Assembly: GCA_021200395.1 (NCBI GenBank)
Contig: JAJQGQ010000112.1
Coordinates: forward strand, 4,013-18,520
Source: Erysipelotrichaceae bacterium
GTDB lineage: Bacteria; Bacillota_I; Bacilli_A; Erysipelotrichales; Coprobacillaceae
Length of the DNA stretch: 14,508 nucleotides
Direction: 5' to 3'
Below the pieces are notes generated by a model. It saw nothing but the letters and a program-made list of their open reading frames with translations, was not told the origin of the DNA and did no database searches. Position 1 is the first letter of the stretch, and each line of letters starts with the position of its first letter. The translations under genes and the position numbers were made by a program. Of this stretch, positions 7,108-13,657 are shown piece by piece.

Positions 7108-7131
7108 TCATTTTGATTTAACCAATTTTTT
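7099..7131 (+). terminator. Plus-strand terminator at the end of the membrane peptide gene
   Basis: Arms ATTGGTTAA (7099-7107) and TTAACCAAT (7118-7126) are perfect complements, with a ten-base loop followed by TTTTT (7127-7131). Only the plus strand has the T tract, so it serves a rightward transcript. It contains the stop codons of both the peptide (7105-7107) and the convergent iminopeptidase (7104-7106). Confidence 0.7.
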
Positions 7132-7985
7132 AATACTTTTATGTATTTTTCATTATCCTCTACGAAACACATATGTCTACAATCTTTAAACAATTCCCAT
7201 GAAGAATTAGGTATATGATCATGCATATAACTTGCAACACCAGGTGTACAAAGATCATTTTCACCGCTGATAATAAACGTAGGTATAGTGATATTCTTTA
7301 ATTCATTAGTTACATCATAATCTTTAAGATTCCCCAAAGGTGTAAACTCATTAGGCCCCCAAGCTGTGACATAAACATCTTTATTTTTCTTCATAGGTCG
7401 TTTTAAACATTTGGGTGAATCTTCTGTTACTTCACCACTACAATGGAGTAACATATATTCTTTTTCGGCAGATAAATATTTTGGATCATTATAGTTTCCC
7501 GTACTTGTGGCATAGTTAATCGCATCTTGCGTGTCTTGTGGTAATTGTTGGATCAGCTTTTGTTGTTCTTTAGCCAACAAAGCAGATGAAGGTAAAGTAC
7601 TCGATAAAACAATACTTTGAATATCTTTTGCTTTTCTATGGCACACATACTCTAGTAACAACATACCACCCCAAGATTGTCCTAACAAATGAATCTTATC
7701 CAAATGTAAATAACTTCTTAAAGCCTCTAATTCATCCAACCAAGTTTCTTTATTCCATAAATCATTTCTACCTTCAACATAAGAATTCCCACAACCAATT
7801 TGATCATACATAATCAATTGTCTATCATCTAACTCACTTAATACATCTAACACTTCAAAATAATTATGACCTGATCCAGGACCACCATGTAATAATACCA
7901 TAGGTGGTTTCTTTGAATTTTCTCCTACAATTCTATAATATGTTTGATAACCTAAAAAAGGCATATATCCTTCAACAACTTTCAT
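7104..7985 (-). CDS. pip: Proline iminopeptidase (S33 family)
   Basis: This 293-residue alpha/beta hydrolase releases N-terminal proline from peptides in the cytoplasm. The family signature is clear: HGGPGSGH (33-40) for the oxyanion hole, YDQIGCGNS (60-68), the nucleophile elbow GQSWGG with Ser104, WGPNEF (209-214) in the substrate-recognising cap region, Asp244 in GENDL, and His271 in CRHMCF. The frame is open to an ATG at 8000, but GGGAG (minus strand, 7994-7998) forms a ribosome site eight bases before the ATG at 7985, and the upstream ATG immediately abuts this site. The shorter form, starting MKVVEGYMPF, is therefore preferred. The next plus-strand transcript converges on its 3' end. 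The exact N-terminal specificity (proline versus other residues) is inferred from the family. Confidence 0.88.
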   Translation of the reverse strand: MKVVEGYMPFLGYQTYYRIVGENSKKPPMVLLHGGPGSGHNYFEVLDVLSELDDRQLIMYDQIGCGNSYVEGRNDLWNKETWLDELEALRSYLHLDKIHLLGQSWGGMLLLEYVCHRKAKDIQSIVLSSTLPSSALLAKEQQKLIQQLPQDTQDAINYATSTGNYNDPKYLSAEKEYMLLHCSGEVTEDSPKCLKRPMKKNKDVYVTAWGPNEFTPLGNLKDYDVTNELKNITIPTFIISGENDLCTPGVASYMHDHIPNSSWELFKDCRHMCFVEDNEKYIKVLKNWLNQND

Positions 7986-8004
7986 TATATCAACTCCCAT
8001 ACGA

Positions 8005-8033
8005 ATTATATTATTTTAAGTATCATTTGTATA
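8005..8033 (-). promoter_or_regulatory. Sigma-A promoter of the proline iminopeptidase gene
   Basis: On the minus strand, -10 TATAAT (8005-8010) is perfect and -35 TATACA (8028-8033) has four of six consensus bases, with a 17-base spacer. Confidence 0.6.
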
Positions 8034-8063
8034 GATTAAAGTGATGAATTTGCTAAAGCAACA

Positions 8064-8083
8064 CAACGAAAGGCGCTTCGTTG
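8064..8083. repeat. GC-rich hairpin between two minus-strand genes
   Basis: CAACGAA (8064-8070) and TTCGTTG (8077-8083) form a seven-pair stem with loop AGGCGC. The element stands out by its GC content in AT-rich surroundings. A second small dyad, TTGCT-AA-AGCAA, lies beside it at 8050-8061, and GCGC recurs at 8073-8076 and 8089-8092. It could be the 3' hairpin of the upstream broken gene, but neither strand shows a proper T tract, so terminator function is doubtful. Confidence 0.4.
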
Positions 8084-8104
8084 CATTTGCGCTGACAACA
8101 AAAA

Positions 8105-8455
8105 TTATGTTATGGATAAGATAATTATAACAGATGAATCATTTTGGATATAATCTTCAAATTGAGATATTCTTGAATCAATCTTTTTGATATATCCCAA
8201 TCTGTATAATAAAAAACATATATTAGGATTACTGATGATGGAATATTGATTATTCATACAATAAGTTATTCTAATCTTATCTTTTAACATATCTACTTTA
8301 ATACGATTATTATTCCATGAATGATTCACTAAAGCATAAGTTATAGCATCTAAAAATAATTTTTCAGGTATTTCTTCAACAGTTTCTCTAACAAGTGATC
8401 TGATTACTTCGTATTGATAATGCTTTCTGTATTCATCAATGACATATTTTAGCAT
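8105..8455 (-). pseudogene. C-terminal fragment of an AlbA_2/HATPase_c_4-type regulator
   Basis: This 116-codon frame encodes EEIPEKLFLDAITYALVNHSW, which resembles the IPxxAFREAxxNALVHRxW block that opens the HATPase_c_4 domain of Schlafen/AlbA_2-type ATP-binding regulators. It then has MLKDKIRIT, and later NICFLLYRLGYIKKIDSRI, resembling the family's RNPxLxxxFYRLGYIEKFGTGI. The Arg/Glu residues of the first block and the glycine-rich GGxPxGI and GTGI motifs needed for nucleotide binding are absent, and the segment between them is deleted. The frame upstream of its ATG stays open to 8476 and reads ILSTLTMLK, which also fits the family (compare TLSNxSLLKQ). It is therefore best read as the continuation of the upstream ORF after a frameshift. 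Recognition is from remembered family blocks, not from a search. Confidence 0.55.
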
Positions 8456-8718
8456 GGTAAGAGTTGATAATATATTTCATGAATATTATTGCGATATCTT
8501 ATTAATTCGATACCTTTAAATGAATTATTATCAGCAAGTAAAGCTGCAGCATTGTTATAGTGATTATTCTTTGTACACAAACCAAAAATTTTTAAAATAT
8601 CATTACTAAGACATTTAATACCTAATTTTTGTATGAGTTCTTGTTCTAATGTATAAAAATGTAAGTCCTGTATATTTGAAATTATATCTTCAAAGTTTGA
8701 TGTTTCTAATACGTCCAT
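8449..8718 (-). pseudogene. Upstream fragment of the same regulator, with intact promoter and ribosome site
   Basis: This 89-codon frame (from the ATG at 8718) encodes DLHFYTLEQELIQKLGIKCLSNDILKIFGL and NNAAALLADNNSFKGIELIRYRNN. These resemble the middle region of AlbA_2-containing ATP-binding proteins (TFxYLExxxKxKGI... YTNAALLLSDxNxxxIKxxxFxG). The N-terminal AlbA_2 DNA-binding domain is absent. The frame ends seven bases into the next ORF after a probable single-base frameshift between about 8465 and 8479. A longer form would need a TTG start at 8733, but GAGGTGAT (minus strand, 8723-8730) sits ideally before the ATG at 8718. An extended -10 box also survives, so the truncated product may still be made. 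It may be decaying, or a domesticated small protein. Confidence 0.55.
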
Positions 8719-8735
8719 GTTATCACCTCGCAAAC

Positions 8736-8760
8736 ATTATATCATAATTGCATAATGCAA
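8736..8760 (-). promoter_or_regulatory. Extended -10 promoter with a palindromic operator-like dyad
   Basis: On the minus strand, TGATATAAT gives an extended -10 (TATAAT at 8736-8741). The perfect palindrome TTGCATAATGCAA (8748-8760, centred on one A) lies just upstream, between the -10 and where a -35 would be. A protein bound there would block the promoter. Autoregulation by the former AlbA_2-type protein is one possibility. Confidence 0.5.
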
Positions 8761-8787
8761 TAAATATGTTTGTTTCTAATTTTGAAA

Positions 8788-8835
8788 ATTCTTTTAATAG
8801 AATCATATTCTTGATAAAATATTTATAACAAGAAT
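8788..8835. promoter_or_regulatory. Promoter region of the GH1 gene with repeated ATTCTT elements
   Basis: ATTCTT occurs at 8788-8793 and 8807-8812, and its inverse AAGAAT at 8830-8835. They form two dyads: ATTCT-N6-AGAAT (8788-8803) and ATTCTTG-N15-CAAGAAT (8807-8835). A -35-like TTGAAA at 8782-8787 and a -10-like TAAAAT at 8815-8820 are present, but not at standard spacing to each other. The repeats are seen directly; a sugar-responsive regulator binding them is inference. No BglG-type antiterminator site plus terminator was found in the leader. Confidence 0.4.
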
Positions 8836-8851
8836 TTGAAAGGAGATATAT

Positions 8852-10330
8852 ATGAAGAAGTTTTCTGATGATTTTTTATGGGGAGGAGCTACTGCAGCTA
8901 ATCAGTTTGAAGGTGGCTGGAAAGAAGGTGGCAAAGGTGTTTCTGTATCCGATGTTGCTTTGTTTAAAGATCCAAAGTCAATGAGTGATCTTTTAGATGT
9001 ACATGGTTTATGTGAGATTACTGATGAAGATATTGAAAAAGCATTGAATAGTGATGATGAAGTCTATTATCCAAAACGTCATGGTATTGATTTTTATCAT
9101 CATTATAAAGAAGATATTGCATTACTTGCAGGTATGGGATTTAAGGTTTATCGTATGTCTATTGCCTGGTCACGTATTTTCCCACGTGGTGATGAAAAGG
9201 AACCTAATGAAGAAGGTTTGAAGTTTTATGATGATGTATTTGATGAATGTCTAAAATATGGTATGCAACCATTAGTTACAATGTCACATTATGAACCACC
9301 ATTAGCATTTGTAACTGAATATAATGGTTGGTATAATAGAAAAGCGATTGATTTCTTTACAAATTATGTGGATGTGATAACTAAGAGATATAAAGATAAA
9401 GTCAAATTATGGTTAACATTTAATGAAATTGATTCAATTATTAGACATCCATTTATGACTGGTGGATTGATTGAATCTAGATTTAAACCAGAAGAATTTG
9501 AAGAAGTGTGTTATCAAGCTATGCATCATCAATTTGTCGCATCAGCTTTAGCTGTTAAGATTACACATGATAATATTCCTGATGCTAAAGTAGGATGTAT
9601 GCTAACTAAAATTACTTATTATCCTTATACTTGTAAACCAGAAGATGTCTTAGAACAACAACAAAGAATGCGTTCTATTTATTGTTTTAGTGATACACAG
9701 GTTCATGGTGAATATCCAGCTTACTTATTATCAATGTATAAGAATAAAGGATTTAATATCAAGATGACTGATGAAGATTTAAGAATCATGAAAGCTTATC
9801 CTGTTGATTTTATTAGCTTTAGCTATTATTCTTCTAGTTGTGTGGCTAAAGAAACAGAGGGTAAAGATGTCACAACTGGTAACACTGTAACAGCTATAAA
9901 GAATCCTTATATCCCTTCTAGTGATTGGGGTTGGCAGATTGATCCAATTGGTTTAAGAATTTCATTGGTTGATTTATATGATCGTTATAGAAAACCTTTA
10001 TTTGTTGTTGAAAATGGTTTAGGAGCTAAAGATACAGTAGAAGCAGATGGTTCTATTAATGATGATTATCGTATTGATTATTTAAGACAGCATATTATTG
10101 AAATGTATAATGCAGTATATGAAGATGGTGTAGAACTTATGGGTTATACAACTTGGGCACCAATTGATTTAATTAGTAATTCTACCAATCAGATGTCTAA
10201 GAGATATGGTTTTATTTATGTTGATGTTGATGATTATGGTAATGGTACTTATAAACGTAGTAAGAAGAAATCTTATGATTGGTATAAAGAAGTTATTGCT
10301 AGTGGAGCAGCTAATATATTGAATGATTAG
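8852..10330 (+). CDS. bglA: 6-phospho-beta-glucosidase, glycoside hydrolase family 1
   Basis: The 492-residue cytoplasmic TIM-barrel enzyme splits phosphorylated beta-glucosides (for example cellobiose-6-P or salicin-6-P taken up by a PTS) into glucose-6-P and the aglycone or sugar. The family hallmarks are FLWGGATAANQFEG at the N-terminus, YRMSIAWSRIFPRG (100-113), acid/base Glu192 in LTFNEID, nucleophile Glu387 in VVENGLG, and the phosphate-binding end block SNSTNQMSKRYGFIYVD, which separates 6-phospho-glucosidases from plain beta-glucosidases. The length is within the usual 460-490 range, with a modest insertion at about 40-70 that is common in this subgroup. An AAAGGAG ribosome site (about 8839-8845) sets the start. 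It is monocistronic, with its own terminator; no PTS permease or regulator gene is adjacent. The symbol is a generic choice among several paralogue names. Confidence 0.92.
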   Translation: MKKFSDDFLWGGATAANQFEGGWKEGGKGVSVSDVALFKDPKSMSDLLDVHGLCEITDEDIEKALNSDDEVYYPKRHGIDFYHHYKEDIALLAGMGFKVYRMSIAWSRIFPRGDEKEPNEEGLKFYDDVFDECLKYGMQPLVTMSHYEPPLAFVTEYNGWYNRKAIDFFTNYVDVITKRYKDKVKLWLTFNEIDSIIRHPFMTGGLIESRFKPEEFEEVCYQAMHHQFVASALAVKITHDNIPDAKVGCMLTKITYYPYTCKPEDVLEQQQRMRSIYCFSDTQVHGEYPAYLLSMYKNKGFNIKMTDEDLRIMKAYPVDFISFSYYSSSCVAKETEGKDVTTGNTVTAIKNPYIPSSDWGWQIDPIGLRISLVDLYDRYRKPLFVVENGLGAKDTVEADGSINDDYRIDYLRQHIIEMYNAVYEDGVELMGYTTWAPIDLISNSTNQMSKRYGFIYVDVDDYGNGTYKRSKKKSYDWYKEVIASGAANILND

Positions 10331-10335
10331 TAATG

Positions 10336-10373
10336 TAGAATTCAAGCATATATCGCTTGAATTCTATTTTTTT
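10336..10373 (+). terminator. Strong terminator after the GH1 gene
   Basis: A 12-pair perfect stem (TAGAATTCAAGC at 10336-10347 with GCTTGAATTCTA at 10355-10366), a seven-base loop and seven T (10367-10373). It separates the glucosidase from the sua5 operon. Confidence 0.9.
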
Positions 10374-10394
10374 GTATTCAATTATTCATTTTTA

Positions 10395-10403
10395 TGTTAG
10401 AAT
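10395..10403 (+). promoter_or_regulatory. Extended -10 promoter of the sua5-rpiB-glyA-upp operon
   Basis: TGTTAGAAT gives an extended -10 (TAGAAT at 10398-10403). A weak -35 (TATTCA, 10375-10380) is 17 bases upstream, abutting the preceding terminator's T tract. The leader would be only about 14 bases before the GTG at 10425. Confidence 0.5.
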
Positions 10404-10424
10404 AGCTCTCGAAGGGTGATTATT

Positions 10425-11027
10425 GTGACAAAAGTGATAAAATCTGACGATTTAAAGACAATATGTCAAGCTATTCAAGAAGGTAAAGTTGTATCTTTTC
10501 CAACAGAAACAGTTTATGGTGTAGGCGTTAAGTTTAATGATCATCAAGCACTTGATGCTTTAATGGAAGCTAAGAATAGAGATTATTCTAAAGCAATTAC
10601 GTTAATGGTTAGTGATAAATCTGAAATAGAAAAATATGCTGTTGTAAGTAACGACGCTAAAAAAATCATCGATGCTTTTATGCCTGGAATGATTACGATG
10701 GTGTTTCAGAAAAAAGATAGTGTTGATGATTATATGACGAATGGTTTATCAACGATAGGTATACGTATTCCTGATAGTGATTATGTTTTAGCATTATTAA
10801 AGAATACAGGCCCTATGCTTGTAACAAGTGCTAACTTATCCAATCATCCTAATACCACTAATACTAAGGAAGTACTTGATCAATTAGATGGGCGTATTGA
10901 ATTGGTAGTAGATGGTAAAACGACTGACAATATTGCAAGTACTGTAATAGATGTGAGTCAAGGTCGTGTAAAAATATTGCGTGAGGGTAAAATAAGTAAA
11001 GAAATGATCGAGGAGGTATTGAAGTGA
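10425..11027 (+). CDS. L-threonylcarbamoyladenylate synthase (Sua5/YciO/YrdC family)
   Basis: This short-form enzyme of 200 residues makes threonylcarbamoyl-AMP from threonine, bicarbonate and ATP, the first step of the essential t6A37 tRNA modification. The YrdC fold is shown by VVSFPTETVYGVG near the N-terminus, the basic EAKNRDYSKAITLMVS segment (the usual KxR...KP block), GIRIPDSDYVLALL, and MLVTSANLSN for nucleotide and threonine binding. It lacks the extra C-terminal Sua5 domain of the long form, so it is TsaC-like in length. An in-frame GTG at 10416 lies inside the GAAGGGTGA ribosome site (10411-10419), so the GTG at 10425, six to seven bases after it, is the likelier start. The stop overlaps the rpiB start by four bases (GTGA). 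Confidence 0.88.
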   Translation: MTKVIKSDDLKTICQAIQEGKVVSFPTETVYGVGVKFNDHQALDALMEAKNRDYSKAITLMVSDKSEIEKYAVVSNDAKKIIDAFMPGMITMVFQKKDSVDDYMTNGLSTIGIRIPDSDYVLALLKNTGPMLVTSANLSNHPNTTNTKEVLDQLDGRIELVVDGKTTDNIASTVIDVSQGRVKILREGKISKEMIEEVLK

Positions 11028-11467
11028 AAATAGCGGTTGCATGTGATCATGGTGGTTTTCGTTTAAAGAATGTTTTGATTCAAGAAATGAAAAATCAAGG
11101 TTATGAAGTTGTTGATTTTGGTACTTACAATGAAGATAGTTGTGATTATCCAGATTATGCTGTGAAGGCTGCACGTGCTGTGGCATCGGGGGAATGCGAA
11201 AAAGGTGTTGTCGTATGTGGTACAGGTATTGGTGTGTCTATGACTTGTAATAAGGTTCATGGTATTCGTTGTGCATTATGTCATGATGTTTTTAGTGCTA
11301 AAGCAACAAGAGCTCATAATGATGCCAATATGTTAGCAATGGGACAAAGAGTGATTGGTGAAGGTTTAGCAGTGGAAATATTGAACGCCTGGTTGAATAC
11401 TGAATTTGAAGGTGGTAGACATGTTCAAAGAATTGAAAAAATGATGAAGATTGAAGGAGAAGAATAA
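11024..11467 (+). CDS. rpiB: Ribose-5-phosphate isomerase B
   Basis: This 147-residue isomerase interconverts ribose-5-phosphate and ribulose-5-phosphate in the non-oxidative pentose phosphate pathway; RpiB/LacAB family enzymes form dimers. Active-site residues line up with the Escherichia coli enzyme at an offset of one: Asp8-His9 (CDHGG), catalytic Cys65 and Thr67 in VVCGTGIG, His98-Asn99 in RAHND, and Arg132 and Arg136 for phosphate binding. The Cys65 base favours RpiB over sugar isomerases that use other residues. It starts with GTG inside the GTGA overlap with the sua5-type gene and ends with one base shared with glyA, so the three genes are translationally coupled. AGGAGG (11009-11014) serves as its ribosome site. 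Confidence 0.94.
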   Translation: MKIAVACDHGGFRLKNVLIQEMKNQGYEVVDFGTYNEDSCDYPDYAVKAARAVASGECEKGVVVCGTGIGVSMTCNKVHGIRCALCHDVFSAKATRAHNDANMLAMGQRVIGEGLAVEILNAWLNTEFEGGRHVQRIEKMMKIEGEE

Positions 11468-12708
11468 TGAGAGATACAGCAGTTTTTGAAAGTGTTGAAA
11501 GAGAATTAAATAGACAAAGAAATAACATTGAATTGATTGCATCAGAAAACTTTGTTTCTGAAGAAATTATGGAATTAGCTGGTTCAGTTTTGACTAATAA
11601 GTATGCAGAAGGATTACCAGGTAAGAGATATTATGGTGGTTGTGTCTATGTGGATGAGGTTGAAAATTTAGCTAGAGATCGTTTAAAAGAATTATTTGGA
11701 TGTGAACATTGTAATGTTCAACCACATAGTGGAGCACAAGCTAATACAGCTGTTTATTTTGCACTCTTAGAACCTGGAGATAAGGTTTTAGGTATGTCTT
11801 TAGCAGATGGAGGACATTTGACTCATGGTTCTCCAGTAAATTATTCTGGTAAGACTTATGATTTTTATAGTTATGGTGTTTCTAAGGAAACTGAAATGAT
11901 TGATTATGATGATTTCAGAGAAAAAGTTGAAACTATTAAACCAAAATTAGTTGTGGCTGGAGCAAGTGCTTATTCAAGAATTATTGATTTTAAATTAATG
12001 GCTGAAATTGCTCATGAAAATGGTGCATTATTTATGGTTGATATGGCTCATATTGCTGGACTTGTAGCAGCAGGCTTACATCCATCTCCTGTACCATATG
12101 CTGATATTGTTACTTCAACAACACATAAAACATTAAGAGGCCCTCGTGGTGGTGTCATTATGTGTAAGGAAGAATTTGCGAAACAAATTGATAAAGCTGT
12201 CTTCCCTGGTATGCAAGGTGGACCATTAATGCATATTATTGCCGCTAAAGCAGCATGTTTCTATGAAGCATTACAACCTGAATTTAAGGAATATGCTTCT
12301 CAAATTATTAAAAATGCCAAAGCATTAGAAAAATCATTAAAAGAAGAAGGATTTAGATTAGTAGCTGATGGTACTGATAACCATTTAATCTTAATTGATG
12401 TAAAAGCTAGCTGTGGTATTACTGGTAAAAAAGCTGAAAGATTATTAGATGAAATCAACATCACTGCTAATAAAAATGCTATTCCATTTGACACAGAAAA
12501 ACCATTTAAAGCTTCTGGTATTCGTGTAGGAACACCTGCTATGACAACAAAAGGCTTTGATGAAGAAGACTTTAGAGAAGTTGGTAAGATTATTGCTTAT
12601 CGTTTAAAGAATGAAGAAACTGATGAAGTTAAAGCAGAATGTCTAGCAAGAGTCAAAGCTTTAACTGATAAAGTGACTATGTATCAAGATAAAACATATA
12701 TCAAATAA
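11467..12708 (+). CDS. glyA: Serine hydroxymethyltransferase
   Basis: The 413-residue PLP enzyme converts serine and tetrahydrofolate to glycine and 5,10-methylene-tetrahydrofolate, the main source of one-carbon units for purines, thymidylate and methionine. The full family pattern is present: NIELIASENFVS near the N-terminus, NKYAEGLPGKRYYGG (substrate loop), NVQPHSGAQAN, VDMAHIAGLVAAG with the PLP-contacting Asp and His, and the Schiff-base Lys221 in TSTTHKTLRGPRGG. The C-terminal domain carries GIRVGTPAMTTKGF. Length is normal for bacterial GlyA. The ribosome site GAAGGAGAAG lies inside the end of rpiB, and the start ATG shares one base with the rpiB stop. Confidence 0.97.
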   Translation: MRDTAVFESVERELNRQRNNIELIASENFVSEEIMELAGSVLTNKYAEGLPGKRYYGGCVYVDEVENLARDRLKELFGCEHCNVQPHSGAQANTAVYFALLEPGDKVLGMSLADGGHLTHGSPVNYSGKTYDFYSYGVSKETEMIDYDDFREKVETIKPKLVVAGASAYSRIIDFKLMAEIAHENGALFMVDMAHIAGLVAAGLHPSPVPYADIVTSTTHKTLRGPRGGVIMCKEEFAKQIDKAVFPGMQGGPLMHIIAAKAACFYEALQPEFKEYASQIIKNAKALEKSLKEEGFRLVADGTDNHLILIDVKASCGITGKKAERLLDEINITANKNAIPFDTEKPFKASGIRVGTPAMTTKGFDEEDFREVGKIIAYRLKNEETDEVKAECLARVKALTDKVTMYQDKTYIK

Positions 12709-12719
12709 GGAGGAAACTT

Positions 12720-13346
12720 ATGTCTACAACAATTTTAAATCATCCAATGATTGAACATAAACTCACTATTATGCGTAACAAAGAAACTGGTACTAAAGAA
12801 TTTAGACAAAATCTTGATGAAATTGGTATGTTAATGGCTTATGAAGTTGGTAAAAATTTACCTTTAAGAAACATTGAAATAGAAACTCCTATTACTTCAA
12901 TGACAGGTAAAACACTTATGCGCCACGTTGTTTTAGTTCCAATACTAAGAGCAGGTTTAGGATTAGTTGATGGCTTTAAAACTGTTATTCCTACAGCTAG
13001 AGTAGGCCATATTGGTATGGCTAGAGACGAAGAAACATTGGAACCTAAAGAATACTACGCGAAATTTCCTAGTACTTTAGAGGATGCAGATGTCTTTGTT
13101 TTAGATCCAATGCTTGCTACTGGTGGTACGGCTTCGGCAGCTATTACAAGTATTAAAAATAGAGGGGCAAAGCATATTAAGTTTGCATGTGTTGTAGCAG
13201 CACCTGAAGGCATTCAAGTGCTTCAACAAAATCATCCAGATGTTGATTTATATATTTGTGCTGTAGATGAATCCTTAAATGAACATGGCTATATCGTTCC
13301 GGGTCTTGGTGACGCAGGCGATAGATTATTCGGCACCGATAAGTGA
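12720..13346 (+). CDS. upp: Uracil phosphoribosyltransferase
   Basis: The 208-residue enzyme makes UMP from uracil and PRPP (pyrimidine salvage). The PRPP-binding loop is VLDPMLATGGTAS (127-139), preceded by the type I PRTase strand; VPILRAGLGLVDG (73-85) is the conserved substrate segment, and GYIVPGLGDAGDR (190-202) is the uracil-binding end motif, which distinguishes Upp from other PRTases. Length matches the family. A TAAGGAGG ribosome site overlaps the glyA stop, leaving an 11-base gap. It is the last gene of the operon, and no clear terminator follows immediately. In many Firmicutes an ATP synthase operon comes next; here the sequence changes to what looks like mobile DNA. Confidence 0.96.
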   Translation: MSTTILNHPMIEHKLTIMRNKETGTKEFRQNLDEIGMLMAYEVGKNLPLRNIEIETPITSMTGKTLMRHVVLVPILRAGLGLVDGFKTVIPTARVGHIGMARDEETLEPKEYYAKFPSTLEDADVFVLDPMLATGGTASAAITSIKNRGAKHIKFACVVAAPEGIQVLQQNHPDVDLYICAVDESLNEHGYIVPGLGDAGDRLFGTDK

Positions 13347-13416
13347 CTTACAGAAATTGTGTGAATAAAAATATCGATTATTTCAATGTATTTTGATTTT
13401 TAACAAAGTCAAAAAG

Positions 13417-13443
13417 TACACCATTTACACCAAATATACACCA
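13417..13443. repeat. Three direct TACACCA repeats
   Basis: TACACCA occurs at 13417-13423, 13426-13432 and 13437-13443, with start spacings of 9 and 11 bases. Each is followed by an A/T-rich triplet. Clustered short direct repeats like these occur at the ends of some insertion sequences (IS21-type multiple terminal repeats) and as partition or replication iterons. Which applies cannot be decided from the window. Confidence 0.5.
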
Positions 13444-13597
13444 TTTTGCTGTAGGTTTATAAGAATATATGATTATTTATATTATGAGATGCTGATTCAA
13501 ATTAGATTCAGTAATCAAATATAGTACGTTATTTGCTTGAAAAATGAATATTGTACATAGCATTATAGATAGAACAATAAAGACAATAATGCAAATG

Positions 13598-13632
13598 AAG
13601 GCAGAAATTTTTATGAGATTTCTGCCTTTTTT
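13598..13632 (+). terminator. Leader terminator (possible attenuator) before the DprA-like gene
   Basis: Arms AAGGCAGAAAT (13598-13608) and ATTTCTGCCTT (13618-13628) form an 11-pair perfect stem with a nine-base loop and six T at 13627-13632. It lies only 26 bases before the gene's ATG at 13658. If the candidate promoter at 13537-13566 is real, transcripts would start about 30 bases before it and have to read through. It could equally end transcription arriving from upp. Confidence 0.75.
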
Positions 13633-13657
13633 ATTTCAGAAAGGAAGTGAATTTAGA

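Larger units (their letters stand above)
13347..13657. other. Non-coding boundary region between upp and the DprA-like gene
   Basis: These 311 bases hold no convincing gene. A frame is open from an ATG at 13544, but it runs through a perfect terminator hairpin and lacks a ribosome site, so it is not taken as coding. Contents: three TACACCA repeats (13417-13443), a TTTTGA/TCAAAA dyad (13391-13414), a direct repeat of GATTCA at about 13487-13508, a possible promoter (TTGAAA at 13537-13542, CATTAT at 13561-13566, 18-base spacer) and a leader terminator (13598-13632). No tRNA gene or clear attachment-site duplication can be seen inside the window. Confidence 0.5.

Noticed and set aside
8852..8860. 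BglG/LicT-type antitermination before the GH1 gene
   Set aside because: No terminator hairpin lies between the promoter candidates and the start codon, which that mechanism needs.
10884..11186. 100-codon minus-strand frame opposite sua5 and rpiB
   Set aside because: A low-complexity His/Gln/Tyr-rich translation, typical of the antisense of AT-rich genes, with no start signals.
13391..13443. CRISPR array suggested by the repeated TACACCA
   Set aside because: The repeats are seven bases with 2- to 4-base gaps, far too short and close for repeat-spacer units.
13544..13657. N-terminal extension of the DprA-like protein from an ATG at 13544
   Set aside because: It would be translated through a perfect 11-pair terminator hairpin, lacks a ribosome site, and the ATG at 13658 has a good one (AAGGAAG).
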